NCBI GenBank assembly: GCA_019671135.1
Contig: JAHRHY010000015.1
Location: 1,488,001 to 1,552,000, forward strand
Length of the DNA: 64,000 nucleotides
Reading direction: 5' to 3'
Source of the DNA: Linnemannia hyalina
Taxonomy: Eukaryota > Mortierellomycota > Mortierellomycetes > Mortierellales > Mortierellaceae
The notes under the pieces are model-generated. The model ran no database searches and was not told the DNA's origin. It saw only the letters and a list, made by a program, of their open reading frames with translations. Both the position numbers and the translations under genes were made by a program. Within the stretch, counting starts at the first letter, position 1. Each line of letters starts with the position of its first letter. Positions 49,564 to 62,200 of the stretch are shown in pieces.

Positions 49564-50159
49564 AAGTGAGGAAATGTTCTCTTTTCTCGCACAGGAAGAC
49601 AGCAATTTAAAAAGGACCAAGGAACATATATCTACAACGACAAATATCACAACAGTAGCATCGAATAAAGCGATTGTGATAGAATACCACTTTTTTTTAT
49701 TAACTCGATTACAATTCTTGTCAGCATATGCAAGTATGAAAAAAAGGTCGAGGTTAGGGAAGACGGAGTGAGGACGATGCGGTTCTTTAGTTTCAGTAAC
49801 CAAGACCAACATAGGGAACGGTCAGGAGCGAGGACACTTGATATTTTTGTTGGCAATTTATACACAGGTGTTCCATGTTTTAATTTGGAACCGTCGTCCT
49901 TGACTATTTCCATTGAAAAGCAATCGAGGTTCTCGTAGCACCAGCGTGGTCTTTGGTGTTCAATACATAACGATGGCCAATGTGAAAGAACTGAACAGTT
50001 TGTCAACCCAATTGTCCACCGCGCTGCAGAATATCGCTCTACACGGATCGTAAGCACGTGACCATTCGAGGAATTCGCACATAAAAAAAGACCCTTTTCT
50101 TTTTGTTCGTCCCCTTCTTCAACATCAACCAGTCAAACAAAAAAGGATCGCCAACGACC
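49564..50159. other. Spacer between Kish and kanadaptin genes
   Basis: About 600 bp. It holds the 3' UTR of Kish and the promoter of the next gene, with a short leader rich in TTC before 50160. A minus-strand frame of 136 codons (50057 to 49647) has ordinary amino-acid composition but no family I recognise, so it is not called. Confidence 0.45.
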
Positions 50160-52527
50160 ATGACATTCGTAGTGCCACAACTGCCAGTCAAGGCAACTAC
50201 CACTGCCGCACAGAGTACAGGAGACAGTCAGGAAACACATGAGCATACGTCAGAATCCACAGGTTCACCATCAACACCAGCAACATCACAAGAGCAGGAG
50301 AAGAAGGGTGACGAAGGCGTGTTTGCTATGCCCGCGGCACCTATCAAACGCGCCTCTTCCGAGTCCGGGTCTATGCCACCTCCACCTCCACCATTGTTTC
50401 CCAAGGACCAATCTAAAGAATCTTCAAAGCCTAGCAGCGCAGGTATGTTTGCCATGCCTGGCGCCGCCCCCCTTTTTGATACTGGCTCCTAGGCTCTACC
50501 TGCTGGAAACTGATCAAGATACTAATGGTTTTCTCGCCTGCGATATCTACAACCTTCATAGACGCCGACGGATCAGCTCCTCCACCACCACAACAGCAAC
50601 AGCAACAACAGCAACAACCAAGCAAACCCACAGGAGGACCCTCAGGACCACCACCAAACGCACCACCACTGAAATACCAAAAGCCCGCCTGGAGCGGATA
50701 CCCAAATCAACAATTCTTTTTCGAAGTCATTAAGAACGGTGTCCTGGTCGACAAGATCCAAGCGCCCCTCAAGGAATTCCTGACCATCGGGCGGTTACCC
50801 ATGTGTGACATCGAGATGGAGCACCCTGTAAGTGTTTTTCTTGCGTTTTTCCGGTACGGTGTTGTTTATCTATAGAGACGGTGTGCTTACTTAATTAACA
50901 ACCCTTTTTTGTATCCTACTGACAAAAAAAAACTACACCAATAGTCACTGTCGAGGTACCATGCAGTGATCCAGTTCAAGTCCTCTGGTGAAACATTCCT
51001 CTACGACCTCAACTCTTCCCACGGGACAAAGCTCAACAAGTCCAACATCCCGCCCCAGATGCACGTTAAAATCAAGCCGGGAGATCAGCTGCGGTTCGGG
51101 GAGAGTACAAGGATTTATTTGTTCCAAACGGAGGAGGCTGTTGATCAGGAAGAGGAGGAGAAGGAAGTCGTGAGGAAGATGATTGAAAAACAGAATCGGG
51201 AGAGGCCTGCGAGGTCGAAGGAGGAGGAAGAGGAGGAGGAGTTCAACTCTTGGTAAAGTGCAGGGACATGTTTTGGGATTCATGGCTATTTTGTTTAAAT
51301 TTTTTTTTCATTGGATTGAAATATTAACTCACACATTTGTTGTACGATATAGGGGTATGGCACCAGACGCAGTGGACGAAGATGACATGGAAGACGCTGC
51401 TATGATGGACGGCTCAGGACCTAGGCGTCAAGTAGATCCCGACGCATCCTACAGAAAGGACCCCAAAAAGGCCCTCAGGCACTACCTTGAATCCAAGGGT
51501 TACAGTTGCGAATTCGAGGTTGAAGAATCAGGACCTGGCCACGCTCGTGAATATACTGCTCGGATCCGGTTACCCATCGAGACGAGTATGGGACCTGTTT
51601 ATGGAGAGGCTACCACGGGGAAGAGGAAGGATGCGGAACGCGAGGCGGCGTTGGATGCGTGCATTCAGTTGGATTCTAGGGGAATGTTGAGTAATAATAG
51701 TAAGGGTTCTAGTGAAGGTAAGAAAGCAGGAACTTGGAAGCGAGGGTCGCTTGATGGTTTGATATGTATGGAAACGAATCATCGTTCACATTCGCCGTTC
51801 GTCAAACCCACGCGTACTTTATATATCTCCAACCTTTCTTAGGATCCTACTCAAGGGCGCAGAAGGTTGAAAACTCGGACGATGACGATGACGACTTTTA
51901 TGACAGAACTGGTAAGTTTTACATTGAAACCCCCCTGTTCTGAACAATGAACTCCTCTTTTTTTTTGTATTCACCTTCTTCAAACCTCATCCGCACTTTC
52001 CTCCCCTTCACTCCCATTTTTCCCTATCAAAAATAGCAAAAAAGAAGAAGACAACCACCAAGAAATCTGATCAAACAGCAGACACACACGACTCTCTCAT
52101 CCAAAAACAAACCGCCCTCCTCTCCCAAATCTCCGCCCTCGAAACCCAGATCCAGAACTTTGACGCTACAGTCGCAGCTCGCAAACAACTCGAAGAGTCC
52201 GGAGACCTTGACGCCTACATGGCTTCTCTCGAGAAGGACAAATCTACAGGGAAGGAGTCAAAGGGAAAGCTGGTGCAGATGTTGGCGGGGATGCGGAAGG
52301 AGGAGAAGCGGTTGGTGATGCTGATTGAGTATACCAAGCCAGTTGATATTTTGGCCAAGATCGGACATGGCCCTGGCACTGCAAGCGCGACGAAAACTCA
52401 ACAAGAACAGCAACAACCAGCAGCAGCAGCAACTGCGAAGCGGCACAGTGAAGCAGACAGCACTCCAACAACGACAGAAGTCAAAAAGCCTCGTGTTCTC
52501 GGACCATCCCTCCCTCCTCCTTCATAA
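50160..52527 (+). CDS. Kanadaptin-like protein with FHA and dsRBD-like domains
   Basis: Six exons: 50160-50442, 50562-50827, 50945-51252, 51353-51717, 51843-51911, 52037-52527. Total 1782 nt, 593 aa. The FHA domain spans about 165-240: LTIGRLPMCDIEMEHPSLSR, then YHAVIQF, LYDLNSSHGTKLNKSNIPP, with the usual GR, SxxH and SHGT phosphothreonine-pocket residues. WGMAPDAVDEDD follows, then a dsRBD-like domain (DPKKALRHYLESKGYSCEFE...GKRKDAEREAALDAC). After it come DDDFYDRT and a lysine-rich coiled region. This order is that of kanadaptin (SLC4A1AP), a nuclear protein. The N-terminus has acidic, proline and glutamine runs. An in-frame ATG 19 codons upstream (50103) is possible; 50160 is preferred as the leader codons look untranslated. 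AATAAA lies at 52542. Confidence 0.93.
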
Positions 52528-52671
52528 CTCTTACTCAGTAAAATAAACACCCTTTCAAGAATGCATTGCGAAAAGGGCTCAATGTGTTTTTTTTTTTTTT
52601 TGGTGACATTTCTTTTTGTTTGTTTGTTTGTTTGTTTGTTCATACTCCGTATACTATTGCATAAATCTATC

Positions 52672-55600
52672 TTATGCCTTGACCTCCTCGACATAATCAG
52701 GGTTCTTCTTCAGGATCACAATGCCCTCCAGGATAGGTGCCTGGGACAGGTATTCTTCTGTCGACAGCTCGGCACGCTCAGAGTAGGCCAACAGCACAGG
52801 TGTAGAATGTGTCTGGAATCCTGTAATAGTCTTGGGTCGACCAGCCTGGCCGACAACATCGACAGCCTGACCCACACGGACTGCAACAGCCTCGGACTCG
52901 AGCTCCTCGTTCAAAGTGATCAGGAACCGTGGGTACATGGCCGTCACGAGCGAGTAGAGGAGGTAGTGGTGGCGGCCCAGGATGAGTGTCTTCACATCTG
53001 TGAAGGCCACCAGTGTTGTCAACAGACCTGCCACAGCGACGTTTGACATGATCTGGCGGTCGGTGTTCAATGGGTTAATCGTCAACGTTCCCTTACCCAT
53101 ATGCAACAGACCCTATTAGTTATTAAATACAAATCACAACATCATGTTAGCTCGCTGGCAGCCTTTTCAACCAACATCAGCATGTCAAAAGGTAAGCAAT
53201 AAGAATGACAACGTACCTGGGCGATGCGGACGACGAAGAGACAGCTGGCGTCCTTGTGGTAATAAGAGGCAAGGTGACGCAACATTTGGGCGACACGGGC
53301 GTTGTTGGTTCCAGCACCAACCATACCCATGGCAAAGATTGAGTTCAGAGCGACCTCAATATCGGTATCGTGCGAGTACTTGCCAAGGGTATCCAGGACA
53401 GAGAGTACAGGGTTGGACGCGCAGAGGAGACCAATGGCAAGAGGAACAGCCTTGCGGATCACTGGCTCTCCATAGTGCATCAAGTGCGTGAACGACCTCA
53501 ATGCCATCTCTGCTCCAATATCCTCTCCAAGAGCAATCAAGGCAATACCAATGACAGCAAAAGCCTGGAACTCGTCATCAGCGCCGCTCTCGCTGTCAAT
53601 GTGGTCGTTGCAGTAGTGGAGCATACGCTGAATGTGAAGAACGTCACCAGAGCCGGCATATGCGCAAATCTCGACAATCACGCTCGTCTTCTTGGCAAGT
53701 GGGTGCTCAACAGCCTTCAAAGTCTCCAACGTTACATCGCACTGTCCGCGCGTGCCTATTTTTCATTAGAGACAATTACAAAAAGGTTAGAAATTGATGG
53801 ACAGGCCAACAAAACATTATTTCCACTTGCTGTAAGCCAATACTGAGAGACATACCGAGGTGGAGAAGTCCGAGACCGAGACCCATGAAGCGGCCAAAGG
53901 TCTCGCCGAGCTGACCGTCAGCGCGCTCGAGCATGGTCTGAAGGATGGTGCTGGTAATCTCTCCATCACAGGTGCCGACAAAGATCTGTCCTAAAGCCAA
54001 GGCAGCAAACGAGGCTAACTCCATGGCGAGATCAGGATTACTGACAATGGGCAACAGCAACTCTGAAAGCTCCTCCCTTGCAGAGCCGGCATAGGCGAGC
54101 CCGAGACCCTGGATGGCAGCAACACGGTTGGCGACCGACTTGGAGTCCTCCAAGTGCTCCGAAAGGACAGCCAAGGCGGGGTCAGCCAAGTTGCGGACAC
54201 CCGAGTTGACAATACCGACGGCAAGCAAAGCTCCTGCCCTGATGTTCTCATCCTCCGAGTAGATGTACTTGTCGATCTGGTTGAGACCCATGTCGACATC
54301 CCAGAGCAAGAGCATGCCCAAGGAGGCAGAGGCACTCATCATACCGTGATCCTTGTTCTTGAAAATCCAACCACCATCGTCCTCCTCGGGAAGCATCAAC
54401 TTGTCAACTCCAAATCCGGCATTGACGAAAGCGTTGACGAATGTAGAAGCCAAGTTCTGGCGAGCAGAATCAACCTGTGCGGCACCAGCTGAGCCTAAAG
54501 ATGGTAGAGAAAATGGTTGACAATGTTAGTCAATACAACCAGACATGGAAAAAATGTTTCTGTGTCGTGATAAAATCAGCCAGAGACTTACGCTTGTGCT
54601 CGAGGTGAGATTTGTAAATGTCCTCAGGGGTCTTGGGCTCCATGAGATCAAGTTCACGGGCGAGGTTGATGAAGTGAGTGGTCAAGTGGGTGTTGTTGAT
54701 GCAGTTCTGAAGGTCCTCATCCTCTGTCTCGACAAAGATCTGCTGCCTAGCAAGCATAAAGGCGAGCTGCTTCTTCAGGAGACTAAAGTGTTACGAGGTG
54801 AAATCAAAGATATGAAATATTAGTCGCAGCGCACGGTGGCAATTACCAAGCAAATGAAGCTACTTCCAAGAGACACCTACGGATCCTCGCAGCTGTCGAA
54901 GAGACTCTGGATAAGGGTCTTGTCAGACATGCGGATAGCAATCAACAGTGCCTCAGCGTATTTGCCGTGCTTCAAGTAAATGTCGTATGTTGTGCGTAAG
55001 CAGATGGCATCATCTGGGGACTCCAAGTAGTTCACACAGCTACATAGTTGGACGTAAAAGAAAGAACATGCCGTTAGCGTCCATCGTCTTATGCACATTG
55101 AACGTCTTCTATGACAATGAACTATCCCAGTATTTGTCCAAATGAAAGTACCCTGCGATGTAGAGGCAGACGCGCTTGTACGAGTTCTTGTCCACAAAGC
55201 CCACCAACTTGGGGACAATGTCCAACTGCAACAACATGTCAACAGCATCTGCCTCGGCGTTGTGAGCCAAGAAAAATGGTGCAACCTCCAATGCAAGCTC
55301 GATAAGGTCCTCTGTCTCAGCATCCTTCTCCTGACGTCTGTTGTACTCCAGTCCAATCTCAGTCGACAAATGTCTATTGTTTCAAGCCAAAACGAAAACT
55401 TGGTCAGAAAGCTGCTTCGAGCACTTAATGTAGACTTAGCGACGATAACTGATCGTAGAAAAAGAAAGGATATCTGTACCTGACGTATTCGTGACCCCAT
55501 GATCCGATGGCGTTCTTTGAGCCCACCATGCGGTACTTGAGAGTATCCAGTTTATCGTCGTCATAGGTCATGGCCAAGATCGAGAGAATATCAGCCAAGA

Positions 55601-56275
55601 AATGCTAGAAAAAGTAATCCAAATCAGAGGTGTCATTGTCAGCAACAATGCCGCACGTCCAGAATCGTTCAATTGAATGCGAAGCTAATAGAGCCCGACA
55701 ACAACTCACCTTGTCTGCGTTGTCGGGCCACGAGTCGTGGATGGTGACCATGTCGGGGTAGAGGGGGCGCAAGTACTTCAATGGCTTAGGGACAGAGGTC
55801 ATGGAGCTGGTCGAGGTCAAGATCAGGGTCCGGAGGGTCTCCAGCGTAGGGTTGTAAAGCTTGGTATCGGACTCCTGCAAGTTAGTGAAAAAAGTAAGGA
55901 AAGGGGCGCGTAAAAGACGCGTCAGCTCGGGATGTTCTTTTCAAACCACAATTACAAGGCGTAGTGCAGATCAGGTTCTTGGCTTCGTTACCTTCAGTCT
56001 CTCAATCAGCATCTCGAGCTGGGTCTTGAGCTCCTGATCCTCCTCAGACTAGATATAATACGAAGACGAGAAGTGTTAGCGGATCAGATACCCTTGCAAC
56101 TAGTAAAGCATGGTACGCAAAAGTAAAAAAAAAAGTAAGAAGTGTGCCGTACTAACTCCTCCTTGATAGGAGCATCCTTGAGTTCTTTTGGCGTCTTCTT
56201 GAGAGGTTTGTCCTCCTCCATGGGGGAGTTATCTGCGGCAGGCACTCGAATGGCGACCTCTTTCTTTTCAACCAT
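52672..56275 (-). CDS. RPN1: 26S proteasome regulatory particle non-ATPase subunit Rpn1 (PSMD2)
   Basis: Ten exons: 56275-56153, 56048-55992, 55874-55710, 55604-55480, 55373-55152, 55039-54881, 54782-54592, 54494-53856, 53755-53217, 53112-52672. Total 2661 nt, 886 aa (human PSMD2 is 908). Family blocks appear throughout: [113 protein letters not shown] and [20 protein letters not shown], ending [14 protein letters not shown]. These include the PC (proteasome/cyclosome) repeats of the toroid. Rpn1 is the base subunit that docks ubiquitin-receptor shuttles. For exon 1 the GTACGG donor is chosen over a nearby GTTAGT because only it keeps frame and restores EEL-SEED. Converges with kanadaptin (about 145 bp apart). 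Confidence 0.96.
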
Positions 56276-56661
56276 GGCGACTGGCTTCTACTTGTTTCTT
56301 GTGAGTGTGTGTGTGAATGTGTTTTGTTGTCGAGAAATGCGAGTTGTTGTTGCTGCTTGTGTTCGTTGTTCTCGCTGTAGGGTTGCAGGTCGGTGTCTTG
56401 TCTTTCCTGCTGGGTTGGTTGTTGTTGGCTGAGTGATGTACGTAGTGGTTGAGAGAAAGAGCAAAATGAAGAGGCGTGCGCTTTTGGGCAAAAGAAACGT
56501 AAAGTGAGGACGAATGCAAAGAACGAACGGAGAGAGGCGACTCGTCCTCCTTTCAGACGCTTGCGCCTTGTTCGCAAGTGCGAGGGTCGCGTCAGCTCTT
56601 TTTTCATTCGCAGTAAACGCGATTAATTTTCCTTCTATTCTGTCATTCCGACCGAACCTAA
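56276..56661. promoter_or_regulatory. Bidirectional upstream region between RPN1 (-) and the gene at 56662 (+)
   Basis: 386 bp shared by two divergent genes. GT-rich near RPN1. I looked for a canonical proteasome-associated control element (GGTGGCAAA) and saw none. Confidence 0.45.
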
Positions 56662-57063
56662 ATGTGTTCGGCAACAGAGACCACAGAGACATCCTCCTCC
56701 ACCTTCCCTCGACGAGCAAGCAAACCCGCCATGGCATCAACATCAGGACTAACAAGCGCAGCCAAGAAAACACTCAGCGCCGTCACTAGGATATTGTCTC
56801 CATCAGCACCTGTTCCCTTCATCCCTGCAAAGGCTTCCTTCCGACCCCAGCTGACTTCAACAAAAACCAAGGCAACAGCTTCACCTGCCAGTGTGACACA
56901 GGACCCATCCTCGATATCCGGCCTCAAGTTCTGTCTTCACATGGTCCTCTTTGCAGCCCCAGGAATCGTCCTTTCAAAGAAACTTGCCGACGGCGAACGC
57001 GTCGAGGATATGGTGGAAGAGGCCAAGACAACCTACAACAACCTCGTCAACAGCCTTTCATAA
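56662..57063 (+). CDS. Small protein with possible mitochondrial presequence and one hydrophobic helix
   Basis: Single-exon frame of 133 codons, or 110 if translation starts at the better-placed ATG (GCCATGG) at 56731. From that second start the N-terminus (MASTSGLTSAAKKTLSAVTR) is rich in Ser, Thr, Lys and Ala with spaced basic residues and no acidic ones, like a mitochondrial targeting peptide. One hydrophobic stretch (FCLHMVLFAAPGIVLS) follows. It is then followed by an amphipathic, acidic C-terminal part (KKLADGERVEDMVEEAKTTY). I recognise no family. It diverges from RPN1 and converges with the mutarotase gene. Moderate confidence that it is coding, low on function. Confidence 0.6.
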   Translation: MCSATETTETSSSTFPRRASKPAMASTSGLTSAAKKTLSAVTRILSPSAPVPFIPAKASFRPQLTSTKTKATASPASVTQDPSSISGLKFCLHMVLFAAPGIVLSKKLADGERVEDMVEEAKTTYNNLVNSLS

Positions 57064-57279
57064 CCCAACAGTCTTTCTTAACAACAGCATGGCTCGTCTT
57101 TCACTCTCTCCCAACGAAGTTGTCGAGATACTGCAAGGTCCCTTCTGCACACATCAGATTACCTGCATCCCTCAGCGACCTCATATACCCGAATCGGAAG
57201 CACCAGTCGACAATCTAGAATAAAAACTTTGTATCCCTGCATCATTTTATTCGTCTTCGTCGAAAAAAGGGGAGGTTGA

Positions 57280-58631
57280 CTAGATAGTCGAAAAGGCGTA
57301 GACGGTCTTGGATTGGTACTTGTCACCAGATCGGATGATGACCTGGTCGCGCCAAGCTGGGTGGTTAATGGCGTCAGGAAATCGGGATGCCTCGAGGCAG
57401 AACGCAGAGTGCACCACATACCCGCCCTTTGCTTTTCCAACATGCTGAAATCCTCCGTCCGATCCCAGATCCAAAAAGACCTTTGCAGTGTCGATCAGGC
57501 CAGGCTCTAGGTGCACAAAGTTGGCAGTGTAAAACTGAAACCCTGGGTCGGTGGTTGACATTTCCAACTGGATGCCAGATTCGGGCGCATGGACTGTGGC
57601 CAGGACCAGAGGCGTCGTGCGGTTAATATCCTTGCCGAGGTGGTACTCCTCGGGTCGCTCAATGGCTTGCTGGGCAGGGTAGAAATGATCGTACCCGGCG
57701 CCGCCTGGGGCAGCAAGGAGATCTTGGCCGATGGTCTTGGCATTGCGAAAGTCCATGCTAGAGTCCTGGTCCAGGGGCACAACAGTTCCAGTCGGGGCAG
57801 AAGTCTCGTCGAGTTCAAGAAAGCTGGCAATATGAGTCGTCCGGAAAACGTGATCCTTGACTTGGCTGGGGTTGCCTGTGGAGATGGGCGCTGGTACCCC
57901 GTGGAGGTTGAAATACGCATGGTTCGTCAACGAGACAATCGACACCTGACGGTTGTCGCCAGCGTCGTCTTCCAGGAACGCCTCATACGAGACTTCGAGA
58001 GCATGGTTGTAAAGACGGTAGGAGCAGAGCACACGGAGACGTCCAGGAAAGCCTTGGTCCATGTGGTTCGAGAGCACGCTTAATTGGAGACTGGTACCAG
58101 GGGTTTCGACATTGCCGAGGTCAGGAGTGAGGGTGACGTCCCAGATCCTGAACGCGAAGCCGTCAATGCCTCCATGAAGTGAGTTTGGTCCGTTGTTGGC
58201 ATCCAGTCGATAGACCGTCTCTGGGTCATCTGGCAATGCGAACTGTGCTTTAGCGATTCTACAACACATACAGCATGAATACAAGAGAATAGCATAGCGT
58301 GAGAATATCGTTCAGTAGATCCAGTTGCCCTGCAATAAATCAATGAAGAAGGGTCTCACCTGTTGGCTGTTCTGCCGACGCTGGCGCCAAAGTAAGGATC
58401 GTATTCGGTGCGGTATGCAGTCATGTCATCGAATCCCAAGACAACGTCTCTAGAGTGGTTCTTGCTATCGGGCACCCAGAGATGGGTCAGAGTGGCGCCG
58501 AGGTTGGTGATCTGACATGCCATCCCTGGCGAAGACTTGTCGGTGAGGATGAAGGAGCGAATTGGGGTGTTGACTGGTAGCAGGCCTTGTCCTTCCTTGC
58601 TGAGGACCTGGGGGAGTTCGGTGATAGTCAT
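57280..58631 (-). CDS. Galactose mutarotase (aldose 1-epimerase)
   Basis: Two exons, 58631-58360 and 58258-57280, giving 416 aa (typical GALM about 340; the extra length is in loops). It interconverts alpha and beta anomers of galactose and other aldoses, feeding the Leloir pathway. Motifs seen: ITNLGATLTHLWVPD, YFGASVGRTANRI, NGPNSLHGGIDGF, SLTNHAYFNL containing the catalytic histidine region, and AFCLEASRFPDAINHP with the catalytic glutamate. No signal peptide, so probably cytosolic. The 101-nt intron has donor GTGAGA and acceptor TGTTGTAG and joins TANR to IAKAQF in frame. It diverges from the NIMA-kinase gene over 573 bp. Confidence 0.95.
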
Positions 58632-59204
58632 CTTTGTTTTGAGGGGATCTGTGTAGGTGTAGGAGGTAAAGGAGGAGTAGTGAAGGTAAGAAAGAGGAGG
58701 CGGAAAAAGGTAGAGAAAACAAGTTATGTGGGTGTTGGATTGTTCTTATCGAGATAGGGCGTGGGATTTGTTGTGTTGCATTGATCGAATATGAGGTTTT
58801 CTTTTCATGCAACTCTGCTCTGGTGCTGCTCGCTCCCCTTTCTAATCTTTTGGTGGCGTTTGAAAAGCCTTGTAGCATAAGCGATCAAATTATTTCCTGT
58901 CCCTGCTTTAACAATCGCTGTGATTTCATTTGTGTGCTCTGCGGCAATCGAACAAGTGGCGTACCTTCTCTCTCTCTCTCTCCTCCCCTTTTCCACCTGT
59001 TTCTCCACTCGACCAAACACACTCCGACATTCCAAGAACAGCATCGCCTGCAGCCAACGTCAAGCTAGCCCACAACAAATCACAACAACACCAACACACA
59101 CACACACGACAACACACACAACCACACGACAGCACCCACAAACACAAACAACAACAACGACCATCTACCAGCAACCGAAAACTGGAATCGCAACTGTCGC
59201 CACC
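58632..59204. promoter_or_regulatory. Divergent upstream region between galactose mutarotase (-) and the NIMA-like kinase (+)
   Basis: 573 bp. A CT-rich run lies near 58968, and a long CA-rich leader with ACACAC repeats (59065-59165) sits just before the kinase start codon, likely its 5' UTR. No clear TATA box. Confidence 0.5.
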
Positions 59205-62200
59205 ATGCCTCACGACGTCCTCGAGATGGACGGCTACGAGTCCCTCGAGTCCATCGGCTCAGGATCGTTTGGACTGATTCGCAAAGTCAGAAGAAGGGCC
59301 GACGGCAAGGTACTGACTTATACAATCACAACTCTAAATAGACAAACCATAAACAACAAACAGGGCGGCTCTTCAACTAACCAACTCGCGCCTTGAAAAC
59401 TCATATCTATCATAGATCTTGGCAAGGAAGGAAATCGACTATCGTAAAATGACGACCAAGGAAAAGGAACAACTGGTAGCTGAAGTCAACATCCTCAAGG
59501 ATCTCAAACACCCCAACATTGTCCAGTTTCTGGAACGAGTCATCGACCGGGAACATTGCTTCATCTACATCCTCATGGAGTACTGCGAGGGCGGCGATCT
59601 TGCCGCGGTTATCAAGCGCCACAGAGAGAGTTCGTACGTTCAGCATTGCATGTGTCTATCTGAACAAGGCAAACTGAGGACAAGGACAAGCACTAACCAT
59701 GCTGTTGTCCCTTTTCTGAATATTTAGGACGCCTATACCCGAAGAGTTTGTCTGGAATATTATGGTCCAGCTGATTATGGCCTTGCATGAGTGCCACCAT
59801 GGAACAACGACAAACGAGGAGACTCACCAGGTCACCCCGCGACCTATCCTTCACAGAGACTTGAAACCGGATAATGGTACCGCAGCAGTTCTGTTACTTT
59901 TCGAGGATGAATACTCAGGAACTATGCTTTCGCGAGACTCGGTCCCAACTAACAATCAACACCATCATCTCGACGCGTTTTGTACTATAGTGTTTCTGGA
60001 TGGCAAGCACAATGTTAAACTAGGCGACTTTGGACTCTCACGATCTCTCACTAACCCACAGAAGGCCTTTGCGCAAACCTACGTCGGGGTAAGGAAACAC
60101 TATCTTTGTCTTACTACTTGTTAACCATCAATACGCGACGACGATTAGAACCTTCCTGTTGACATGGTCTTACATCTTTCCTGTACCTTATAGACCCCAT
60201 TCTACATGTCGCCAGTAAGTCAGGATTCGATGCACGGATAATTTCGTCCGCAGGCTAACATCGAGTGTTATCAACAAGGGAATTTGATCTTTGATATTAA
60301 CGATGGTGGTCGTCACTCATTTTCCGATGTGTGCCATTAGGAACTGATCGGCGAGTTCACATATGATGCCAAGTCTGACATTTGGTCCCTGGGCTGTGTC
60401 ATATACGAGTTGTGCGCTCTGCAGTAAGTCTTTTTATTGTAGTTTGCTTAGTTTGTGTATGGTACATAATCCGTGGATACTCACTCAACCTTGGTTTCTT
60501 TTTTACAGGCCACCCTTCTTGGCTGATACTCAGGCACAACTTTCCGCAAGGATCAAAGAAGGCAGGGTTCAATCACTACCAGGAAACTACACACAGGAAC
60601 TGAACCAGATCGTGAAGTGGATGCTTCAAGTCAACGTAAGTCTACAAAGTCAGCCTAAATATCTGTGTCCAGGAATGAAGGGATGTTTAGTGTGGGAAAA
60701 GGACTAACGGTGGTACTGCGTTGTTATATCAATTAATAGTCACGGAAGCGACCTACAACAAAGGAGCTGCTCAACGACTCTCAGATCAAAAAAGTCCAGA
60801 GAGGTTTGGAACTGACGCGCAGGTAAGAGACATTGCAAGCTCAAGCCATTGTATTGATATACTCCCTGTCAGCCGGTCGTTTTTTAACATGGCAGTACTT
60901 ATCATGCATTATAGGACTGAGGATTTGCAAGTGAGGGCACAATTGCAAGCAACGAGAGAGGCTGACATTGCTGAGAAGGAAGCACAGTTATCGCGGGTGG
61001 AACGGGATATGCGGGCTAAGGATCAGACTCAACGAGAGCGAGAGACGGCTCAAAACGCGAGGGAAGAGACATTACGGAACGCAGAGGAGGTATTACGAAG
61101 CAGGGAAGCGTACCTTTTTAGCTGGGAGCAGAAATTAATCAAGGAGCAGCAGCTTCTGGAGGAGAAATACCGAACACTACAGGAGCAGGAGAAGGCACTT
61201 GTTCTTGCTTCACGGAAAAGTCTCTCGAGTGGCTCGTTTTCGACCGAGGCGATGATGATTGACAGCAAGAGCACCTTCGACCTACACTCCGCCGCGACGA
61301 CTTCTTCCAACTCGACTGCTATGGACACCAACGGCACGAACGGCATTGTGAACAAGTATACACGGTCGACAGGGCACACATCCAAGCCCACATTATTCGC
61401 TACGAACCACAAGACTACCGTACCCACATCCAATTCGTATCCGGCTTCCGCGCTTTCGGCATCAGTAAACTCAGCCCCCAAAGGAACAATGGAGAACACA
61501 ACGCTGGCAGGCGAGGTGGGTGGTACGACACGAGCAGCGCCACGACGCAAAACGGGACTCAACGTCGGTCGCCATTCTCTACAAACCACGAACGCCTCTC
61601 GCACAAGGACCTCGAGTGGACTCAATGGTACTGGGACGACATCACACACAGGCAGCGTCGACACACAGGAAAAGGGCGGTTTGTTCTCTGGTGGACAGAC
61701 TTCAAACAACCCGGTCATCACGCAACCAAGACCCAGCTCCGTCTTTGCGTCCTTGTCTTCTATTGACAACACGTCGAATCCATCGAAGCAGTATCAGGGT
61801 CAATCATATACCTTCCACCACGGCGTTGCAGGCAAGGAGTCGAGGCTTTCGGGACGGCCCAGTCTTGCGGGAAACACAGGATCGGATGCGCCAAGGTTAC
61901 GAGCCAAAGCCAAGTCTACTTCCACATTAATCGCAACGTTGTCGTCGACCACATTATCGGGAGCAGGAGCAGCAACATCAGCCGCACCACCGACATCATC
62001 TGGCAACACCGCAGGCAATCACACAAACAACCCTTTCTTTGTTTCAGACACTGGAAAATCTACAACCATCACCACCCTTCCTACCGCGACGACGACGACC
62101 ACCGCCAGCTCGGCCGCGGACCAATCTCAATCTAATATTACCTTTGGCAACAACTCCAACGCGACATTCTACTTTACACCGTCCGTCACTCTTTCGTCCA

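Noticed and set aside
49647..50057. 136-codon minus-strand frame between Kish and kanadaptin genes
   Set aside because: No recognisable domain; it covers the likely promoter and 3' UTR of the flanking genes. Could be revisited with a protein search.
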